A stretch of 20,926 bases of DNA from Deltaproteobacteria bacterium (lineage in GTDB: Bacteria > Desulfobacterota > Deferrimicrobia > Deferrimicrobiales > Deferrimicrobiaceae): assembly GCA_021802685.1 (NCBI GenBank), contig JAJZRM010000007.1, positions 1 to 20,926 of the forward strand, given 5' to 3'. A program made the position numbers and the translations under genes. The notes under the pieces were generated by a model. It did no database searches. It was not told where the DNA came from and saw only the letters and a list, made by a program, of their open reading frames with translations. The stretch's first letter is position 1. Every line of letters begins with the position of its first letter. Shown piece after piece: positions 16,091 to 20,926 of the stretch.

Positions 16091-18079
16091 TCAACGGCCT
16101 CTCCCGGCCAGCGCTTCCAGCGCTTCCGCGAGGGAGGCATGCCCGCCGAAGAGGACGAGCTTGTCTCCCGCGAGAAGCGTTTCCCCGGGCGGCGGCTGCA
16201 CGATGGCCCGGTCCTCCCGCAGGACGGCGAGGAGAACGATTCCCGTCTCGTCGCCGACCGGCAGTTCCCCTGCCGGCCGTCCGGCCCAGCGGGATTCCGC
16301 CGCGACGAAGAACACCTCGATCACCTTCCGCCGGAGGAACTGCTCGAACTCCGCCAGCACGTCCTCCGCGCGCGGGACCGCGCGCTCCCGAAGGATGCGA
16401 TACGTCCCGCTGCGGACCAGTTCCTCCTGCTGCCGGATGACGTGTTCGGGGACGTGGTACTCCTGCAGGACGCGGGAGAAGATCTCCACCGAGGTCTCGA
16501 ACTCCTCCGGGATGACGGCGTTCGCCCCGAGGGCGATCAGGTCGTCCACGTCCGCCACGTACCGCGTCCGGACGAGGATGAACAGCCCGGGGTTGACGCG
16601 CCGCGCCACCGCCACGGCGCGGCGGGTCGCCATCGGGTCCGAAATGGCCAGCACCAGCATCCTCGCCCGCGGGATCCCCAGCCGGCCGAGGATCTCCGGG
16701 TTGTTCACGTCGCCGAAATAGATCGGCTCTCCGCTTTCCCGGCACTCACGGACCAGCACGTCGTTCAGGTCCACCACGACGTAGGGGAGCCCGGTGGACC
16801 GGAGCACCTTCGAGAGGTTCCTGCCGTTCATCCCGTACCCCGCGATGACGACGTGGTCGCCGGCGGGCGGCGGGGCTTCCTCTTCGCGCTCACCCTCGAC
16901 GGGGCCGGGCGCGACGCGCCGCACCCATTGGCGTGCGATCCCCGGGGCCGCGTTCATCAGGAACGGCGTCACCACCATCGTGAGGATGGCGATGGCGAGG
17001 AGGTTCTGGTACGCCTGCGGCGACAGCAGCCCCTCCCGGGACCCCTGGGACAGCAGGAGGAACGCGAACTCCCCCACCTGTCCCAGCCCGACGGCGCCGA
17101 CCACCGTCGCCGACCACGGGTACCCCGCCGCGCGGATCGCCGCCCCCGCGCAAAGCGTCTTCCCCAGCAGGACCGCCGTCGACAGGAGGAGAATCACGGG
17201 GAGGTTGCGGGCGAGGAACGGCAGGTCGAGCAACATCCCCACGGAGATGAAGAAGACGCCGTTGAAGACGTCCCGGAACGGGAAGATCTGGGCGGCGATC
17301 TCGTGGACGTACTCCGACTCGGAGATGACCATGCCCGCGAGGAAGGCCCCCATCGCCAGGGACAATCCCCACATCTGGGCGAAGTACGCCGTCCCGAGGA
17401 TGATGCAGACCACCGTCATCGCGAGGATCTCCCGGCTGTTGAGACGGATGACCTCCTTGAGGAGGCGGGGGATGGCGAATTTCGCCGCCAGGAGAATCGC
17501 CGCGACCCCCAGCCCCGCCTTCAACAGCGTGAACAGGACGGCGGAAGGAAGCGCCGTCTCCCACTGCCGAAGCGACGGGATGAGCAGCATCATCGGGATC
17601 ACGGCCATGTCCTGGAACAGGAGGATGCCGACGGAGATCTTCCCGTGCGGGCGGTCGATCTCCATCCGCTCGGCGTACACCTTCAGGACGATCGCGGTGC
17701 TCGACAGGGAGAGGACGAACCCGACGAAGACCGCCTCGGGGGCGTCGAAACCGGCGAGCAGGAGAACCGCCAGGACGGCGAGCGACGTCGCGAAGAGCTG
17801 TCCTCCGCCCCCCAGCAGGATCCGGCGCCGCATCTTGCCGAGATTGGACAACGAGATCTCCAGTCCCACGGTGAACAGGAGGAGGGCCACCCCGATCTCC
17901 GCGAGGGCGTCCACCATCGCGGTTTCCGCGACGAGCCCGGCCCCCGTGGGTCCCAGGATCGCGCCGGCGACGAGGAACGCCGCGACGACGGAGAGGTGGA
18001 GCCTTCCGAACAGGAGGGCAACGGCCGTGGCGATCGCCAGGACGACCGCCAGGTCGCGCAGGACCAGGTGAAGATCCAT
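16091..18079 (-). CDS. Kef-type (CPA2) cation/proton antiporter with C-terminal RCK (TrkA-N/TrkA-C) domains
   Basis: This 662-residue inner-membrane transporter has a Na+/H+ exchanger-type domain of about 12 helices in residues ~1-370 (AFLVAGAILGPTG, MGAFLAGMVISESEY). An RCK module follows. Its NAD-binding Rossmann motif GYGMNG is at residues 414-419, and a TrkA-C-like domain covers about 560-655. Family members exchange K+ (or Na+) for protons under control of nucleotide or glutathione-type ligands bound to the RCK part. I chose ATG 18079 because GGAGG (plus-strand 18087-18091) lies 7 nt upstream. An alternative start at 18118 adds 13 residues, lacks a ribosome binding site and would consume a hairpin. 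The next gene on this strand follows after 80 nt. The transported ion is not certain. It is closer to KefB/KefC/YbaL than to Trk systems because transporter and RCK are one chain. Confidence 0.93.
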   Translation of the reverse strand: MDLHLVLRDLAVVLAIATAVALLFGRLHLSVVAAFLVAGAILGPTGAGLVAETAMVDALAEIGVALLLFTVGLEISLSNLGKMRRRILLGGGGQLFATSLAVLAVLLLAGFDAPEAVFVGFVLSLSSTAIVLKVYAERMEIDRPHGKISVGILLFQDMAVIPMMLLIPSLRQWETALPSAVLFTLLKAGLGVAAILLAAKFAIPRLLKEVIRLNSREILAMTVVCIILGTAYFAQMWGLSLAMGAFLAGMVISESEYVHEIAAQIFPFRDVFNGVFFISVGMLLDLPFLARNLPVILLLSTAVLLGKTLCAGAAIRAAGYPWSATVVGAVGLGQVGEFAFLLLSQGSREGLLSPQAYQNLLAIAILTMVVTPFLMNAAPGIARQWVRRVAPGPVEGEREEEAPPPAGDHVVIAGYGMNGRNLSKVLRSTGLPYVVVDLNDVLVRECRESGEPIYFGDVNNPEILGRLGIPRARMLVLAISDPMATRRAVAVARRVNPGLFILVRTRYVADVDDLIALGANAVIPEEFETSVEIFSRVLQEYHVPEHVIRQQEELVRSGTYRILRERAVPRAEDVLAEFEQFLRRKVIEVFFVAAESRWAGRPAGELPVGDETGIVLLAVLREDRAIVQPPPGETLLAGDKLVLFGGHASLAEALEALAGRGR

Positions 18080-18091
18080 GTGCGGTCCTCC
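18077..18091 (-). promoter_or_regulatory. Ribosome binding site deciding the Kef-type antiporter start
   Basis: On the minus strand GGAGG (plus-strand 18087-18091) stands 7 nt before ATG 18079-18077. It favours this start over the in-frame ATG ending at 18118. Confidence 0.75.
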
Positions 18092-18096
18092 GGGGG

Positions 18097-18118
18097 TTGC
18101 CCGCGAAAATGCGGGCAA
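18097..18118 (-). promoter_or_regulatory. Hairpin in the leader of the Kef-type gene
   Basis: TTGCCCGC (18097-18104) and GCGGGCAA (18111-18118) form a perfect 8-bp stem with a 6-nt GAAAAT loop. On the coding strand it ends 5 nt before the GGAGG site. It has no T-run and so is not a usual terminator. It could be an operator palindrome or an RNA hairpin affecting ribosome access; which one cannot be told. Confidence 0.45.
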
Positions 18119-18138
18119 GTTCGGAACCAGTCTACCAG

Positions 18139-18310
18139 CCTAAGTGGTCCATTTCATAAATACGGTCACGCACCGAGAGGGCCGATGCGCCACGTCCGGC
18201 AAGGCGCGCGACTGAGGCGTGCCGGGGAGCACGGTGAAGGAGCGAAACGCGGCCGGCGTGGATGCAACGGCACTCGAATGCGACCGTATTTATGAAATGG
18301 GCCACTAAGG
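18139..18310. mobile_element. MITE-like palindromic element with 24-bp inverted ends
   Basis: The left end (18144-18167) begins GTGGTCCATTTCATAAATAC. The right end (18282-18305) is its inverse complement, with 23 of 24 bases matching. The arms extend imperfectly to 29 bp (18139-18167 and 18282-18310, 27 of 29). TAA flanks both ends as a direct repeat (18141-18143 and 18306-18308), fitting a short target duplication. The interior is GC-rich, has no credible gene, and contains a smaller stem (CCGGCA at 18196-18201 with TGCCGG at 18220-18225). The AT-rich ends stand out from the GC-rich surroundings. It lies about 60 nt upstream of the Kef-type start. The structure fits a non-autonomous transposable element or a dispersed structured repeat; no transposase is present here. 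Confidence 0.65.
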
Positions 18311-18407
18311 CGGGAGGACGGAACCTTCCGGACGGGTTCCTTTCGGGATATTCCTTAAAGTTTTCCGGACAACCATCCGAGAAGAGCTGGGACGGCACGA
18401 TGCTTAC
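18311..18407. other. Non-coding remainder between the repeat element and the GC hairpin
   Basis: No gene is supported here. A weak minus-strand sigma70-like pair is present: TTGTCC (plus 18367-18372) and TATCCC (plus 18345-18350) with 16 nt between. If it is a promoter for the Kef-type gene, the repeat element would lie inside the transcribed leader. A small stem GGAACC/GGTTCC is at 18320-18325 and 18335-18340. Confidence 0.2.
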
Positions 18408-18428
18408 GCCCCCCCTCCCCGGGGGGGC
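18408..18428. other. Perfect GC-only hairpin
   Basis: GCCCCCCC (18408-18415) and GGGGGGGC (18421-18428) form an 8-bp all-GC stem around a TCCCC loop. There is no adjacent T-run. It lies downstream of the CoA-transferase terminator and may be a back-up transcription or mRNA decay block; function is unproven. Confidence 0.4.
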
Positions 18429-18472
18429 GACATGCCCGCATCCCCCGCCAAGAGACCCGCGGGCAAACAGGA

Positions 18473-18509
18473 AGATCCCCCGAGGTTCCCGCCTTACCCC
18501 GGGGGATCT
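18473..18509 (-). terminator. Probable terminator of the CoA-transferase genes
   Basis: AGATCCCCCGAGG (18473-18485) pairs with CCCCGGGGGATCT (18497-18509) at 12 of 13 positions, with an 11-nt loop. On the minus strand it starts 16 nt after the stop at 18526. It is followed there by a pyrimidine-rich TTCCTGTTTG rather than a clean T-run, so the call is moderate. Confidence 0.55.
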
Positions 18510-18525
18510 CCATTTTCGAAGCCTG

Positions 18526-19854
18526 TCAGATGACGCCGGCGGCCGTCAGACGGCGGTACTCCTCCTCCGGCACGCCGAGCTCCTTTATATAGACATCCCG
18601 GTTGTCCGCGCCCGGAGGTCTGCAACCCGACTTCCACCGCGCGGGGGTCCCGCTCATCTTCCACGGGGGAGCGGCCACCACCAGATCTCCGTACACGGGG
18701 GATCCGGCATGCAGGAAACACCCCCGCTGCCGCCAGTTTTCCTCCGCGAGCGTTTCGAGGGGACGGTTGACGCGGCCGGTCACCACGGCGGCGGCGGGAC
18801 CGCTCTTCCTTGATGTGAATTCTTCCACCGCACGCCGGATCTCGTCCGCGGTCATCTCCCCGGACCATTCCTCCAGTATGGCGAGGAGCGCCTCCTCGTT
18901 CTCCAGCCTGACCCGCGCGGCGGGCGTGGAGAACCGGGGATCGCCGCGAAGCTCCGGACGGCCGATGATGTGCATCAACGACTCGAACGCTTCGTCGTTG
19001 TAGGCGGCGATGAAAGTGTAGCCGTCCCTGCAACGGATGTAGGTGTACGGGAACACCGCCGGGTCGAAGTTCCCCAGGCGTTCACGCGCCTTCCCGCCGG
19101 TGTGCATCCAGGTGATGTTATAGTCCGTGAACTGCATCAGCGATTCCGCACCCGCGAGATCGACGAACTGCCCCTTTCCGGCGGCGGCGCGGAACGAGAG
19201 CGCGGCAAGGACTCCGAAGGCGCCCCACAATCCCTGAACGAAGGCGCCGTGCCAGTTCCCCAGCCGGGTCGGCGCCTGGTGGGGAAGCGGAGGTCCTTCC
19301 CCACTTTCCGGTTCCCCGACGATGTATGGGGCTCCGGAAAGCGCCTGGCAGAGGATGTCGCTGTCCCGGACCGGCCTGGACGCGTTCGGGCCGAAGGAAC
19401 CGTAGGTGGAATGGGCCAGGTAGATCAGGCCAGGGTGTTCCCCTCGGAGCGGGAGGTAGCCGATCCCGGCCGCATCGAGGCGCCCCTGGTCATCCGACGA
19501 GACGATCACGTCCACGGCTTTCGCCAGCCGCCGAAACAGGGCAACCCCTTCCGAACGTTCCGCGGAAAGCGTGACGTACCGTCGATTCCGCGCCTCGGAG
19601 AGGAACGGGAGCCCGGTTCCGGCAATGTCGATCCCTCCGGGGAAGACGCTCCGCAACGGGTCCCCCCCCGGCGGCTCGACCTTGACGACGTCGGCGCCGA
19701 ACTCGGCGAGGATCGACGCGGTCACCATCCCGGCGAAGTGGCCGGGGCAGTGCTCCAGCACGCGGACCCCGGCGAGCGCCTCGGGTTTTCCGGCGGCGGT
19801 CTTCGGGTCGGTGGCGCTTCTCGCCCATTCCGCGAAGCCGCTCACGGCGCGCAT
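18526..19854 (-). CDS. Family III (CaiB/BaiF) CoA-transferase-like protein lacking the catalytic Asp
   Basis: This 442-residue protein has the CaiB/BaiF fold throughout. The N-terminal Rossmann segment is at residues 27-66 (LAGVRVLEHC, ILAEFGADVVKVEPPGGDP). A middle block is AYNDEAFESLMHIIGRPEL. The C-terminal segment resembles SGPAAAVVTGRVNRPLETLAEENW. Family members move CoA between carboxylic acids through an Asp that forms an acyl anhydride. Aligned with its neighbour through the G-x-GQ block, the Asp position is Ala204 (NWHGAFVQG here, FWVGDYTAA there). The ATG at 19854 overlaps the upstream gene by 13 nt and lacks a strong ribosome binding site; GTG 19845 is an alternative. About 26 residues precede the conserved start. 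It is likely the non-catalytic partner of the adjacent transferase. The substrate is unknown. Confidence 0.88.
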   Translation of the reverse strand: MRAVSGFAEWARSATDPKTAAGKPEALAGVRVLEHCPGHFAGMVTASILAEFGADVVKVEPPGGDPLRSVFPGGIDIAGTGLPFLSEARNRRYVTLSAERSEGVALFRRLAKAVDVIVSSDDQGRLDAAGIGYLPLRGEHPGLIYLAHSTYGSFGPNASRPVRDSDILCQALSGAPYIVGEPESGEGPPLPHQAPTRLGNWHGAFVQGLWGAFGVLAALSFRAAAGKGQFVDLAGAESLMQFTDYNITWMHTGGKARERLGNFDPAVFPYTYIRCRDGYTFIAAYNDEAFESLMHIIGRPELRGDPRFSTPAARVRLENEEALLAILEEWSGEMTADEIRRAVEEFTSRKSGPAAAVVTGRVNRPLETLAEENWRQRGCFLHAGSPVYGDLVVAAPPWKMSGTPARWKSGCRPPGADNRDVYIKELGVPEEEYRRLTAAGVI

Positions 19855-20926
19855 CCCGTCTTCGGCGGCCGCGCGCCGGGGACGTCGGCCCACTCCCCGA
19901 TCACCTTCTTCCTCGTCAACCTTTCCATCTCCGCCGCGGAGAGGCCGAGGAGCTCCCCGAACACCCGGTCGTTGTGCCACCCCACCGGTTTCGCCGACTC
20001 CTTGACGCGGCCGGGGCTCTCCGAGAGCTTGGGGGCGGGACCGAATTCGACGATTCTCCCGTAAAGAGGGTCCTCGACCTCGCACACGGTCCCCCGCGCC
20101 CTCAGGTGCGGATCGTGGTACTGTTCCCGGCCTCCGCGGACCGGAGCCGCGGAGAAACCGGCCGACTCGGCGCAACGGAGGATTTCCTCCTTCGTCCGGC
20201 CGGCGGCGAAGATCGCCACCCTGTCGGAACCCGGGAGACCTTCCTCGCCCGGCATGGCCGCTCGCAGAGCGCCGGAGAGGCGGTTCCGTTCTTCCCCGTC
20301 GCGCACCGAGATCGCCACGAAACCGTCGGCGCACCGGTAGATGCCGGACGGGGTGTACGCCGGGTCCAGGTTCCCCTCCCTGCGCCGGTCCGATCCCGTC
20401 AGTCCGCCGTACGGCCACGTCCAGTCCAGCGTGCGAATCATCGCCTCGGCCTGGGACAGGTCGATCATCTGGCCTTCCCCGGTGCTCCGCCTGGCATGGA
20501 GCGCGGACAGGATACCGATGGCCGATATCAGGGCCGCCGTGTAGTCCCCCACCCAGAACCCCGCCTTCATCGGAGGTTGGTCCGGGAACCCGGTGATGGC
20601 GGAGAAGCCGGAGACCGCCTGGGCGGTCGCATCGTACGAAGCGCGGCCGGCGGCGTACGGCCCCCACTGGCCGAACCCCGAGTTGGCGGCGTAGACGATG
20701 CGCGGATTGCGCTCCCGGAGCTGGAGGTATCCCACCCCCCACTCGTCCATCGTCCCCGCCCGCAGGTTCTCCACGACCACGTCGGACATTTCCGCGAGGC
20801 GCAGGAACAGCTCCACCCCTTCCGGCGGGTGCAGGTCGAGACCCACGTGGAGCTTGTTCCGGTTCAGCGCGAGGAAAGCGGGCGATACGTCTTTCCAGAA
20901 GAACCCCTCGGGGGCCACGTACCGCA
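19842..20926 (-). CDS. Family III (CaiB/BaiF) CoA-transferase, 5' truncated by window edge
   Basis: The frame is open through base 20926, so the N-terminus lies outside. The GTG at 20918 is internal: the residues after it (FLALNRNKLHVGLDL) are the family's usual text after the KVE-P-GD segment. The likely catalytic Asp is in WVGDYTAAL, encoded at 20546-20544. It precedes ILSALHARRSTGEGQMIDL, the standard block leading to the CoA-binding region. The C-terminal part (APVRGGREQYHDPHLRARG) also fits. Enzymes of this family transfer CoA between acids, for example in carnitine, aromatic or bile acid metabolism. The substrate cannot be inferred here. Its stop is inside the next gene, so the two are probably co-translated and may form one complex. 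Confidence 0.9.
   Translation of the reverse strand, partial: RYVAPEGFFWKDVSPAFLALNRNKLHVGLDLHPPEGVELFLRLAEMSDVVVENLRAGTMDEWGVGYLQLRERNPRIVYAANSGFGQWGPYAAGRASYDATAQAVSGFSAITGFPDQPPMKAGFWVGDYTAALISAIGILSALHARRSTGEGQMIDLSQAEAMIRTLDWTWPYGGLTGSDRRREGNLDPAYTPSGIYRCADGFVAISVRDGEERNRLSGALRAAMPGEEGLPGSDRVAIFAAGRTKEEILRCAESAGFSAAPVRGGREQYHDPHLRARGTVCEVEDPLYGRIVEFGPAPKLSESPGRVKESAKPVGWHNDRVFGELLGLSAAEMERLTRKKVIGEWADVPGARPPKTGCAP

Noticed and set aside
18080..18118. 13-residue N-terminal extension of the Kef-type antiporter from ATG 18118
   Set aside because: It has no ribosome binding site, whereas ATG 18079 has GGAGG at 7 nt; the extension would also lie on a perfect hairpin.
16139..18295. 718-codon plus-strand open frame opposite the Kef-type gene
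   Set aside because: The translation is dominated by Arg, Asp, Glu, His and Gln, typical of an antisense frame. The minus strand encodes an intact antiporter with membrane helices and an NAD-binding motif.
18132..18398. 88-codon minus-strand open frame in the intergenic region
   Set aside because: It runs through both arms of the inverted-repeat element, has no clear ribosome binding site and resembles nothing; the region is better explained as a structured repeat.
20916..20918. GTG at 20918 as the start of the upstream CoA-transferase
   Set aside because: The frame continues to the window edge, and the protein from this codon would lack the family's conserved N-terminal Rossmann segment. 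It is an internal Val.
1..20926. CRISPR array, tRNA, rRNA, prophage or defence system
   Set aside because: I saw no regularly spaced repeats, no tRNA-like cloverleaf, and no integrase, nuclease or toxin-antitoxin gene. Apart from the single repeat element the window is metabolic and transport genes.

Overview
The window is about 21 kb of very GC-rich bacterial DNA with dense coding, strong GGAGG-type ribosome binding sites, frequent GTG/TTG starts and almost no TTA, CTA or TCA codons. Gene content and order (fused TreS-maltokinase, MalQ, GlgB, TreZ, a GH57/DUF3536 protein, TreY, MscS) resemble deltaproteobacterial genomes of the Desulfuromonadota/Geobacter-like type. That placement is inferred from gene content, not from a marker gene.

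Positions 1-14933 (+ strand) form one compact operon that enters the window already in progress. Seven enzyme and channel genes overlap or lie 0-3 nt apart: treS-mak (5' truncated), malQ, glgB, treZ, a GH57 family protein, treY and an mscS-type channel. A small membrane protein follows 32 nt later. The cluster holds two routes to trehalose. TreS interconverts maltose and trehalose, and its maltokinase domain makes maltose 1-phosphate, the usual GlgE donor. TreY and TreZ release trehalose from the reducing ends of alpha-glucan chains. GlgB builds branches and MalQ reshuffles chain lengths. Trehalose is a compatible solute and MscS-type channels release solutes on osmotic downshock, so the unit reads as an alpha-glucan/trehalose osmoadaptation operon.

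Positions 14937-18079 (- strand) hold a 357-residue protein of no family I recognise. Upstream of it, and probably co-transcribed, is a Kef-type (CPA2) cation/proton antiporter with a C-terminal NAD-binding RCK module. This pair is convergent with the trehalose operon; only 3 nt separate the stop codons.

Positions 18080-18525 are non-coding. They hold a hairpin just upstream of the Kef ribosome binding site, a 167-bp MITE-like palindromic element with 24-bp inverted ends, a GC hairpin, and a probable terminator for the genes to the right.

Positions 18526-20926 (- strand) hold two overlapping family III (CaiB/BaiF) CoA-transferase genes. The first runs off the window edge. The second has Ala where the catalytic Asp is expected, which suggests a heteromeric enzyme with one active and one non-catalytic subunit. 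I found no tRNA, rRNA, CRISPR array, phage gene or transposase gene. The least explained items are the MITE-like element, the unknown protein beside Kef, the GH57/DUF3536 protein with its Cys/His cluster, and the CoA-transferase lacking its Asp.
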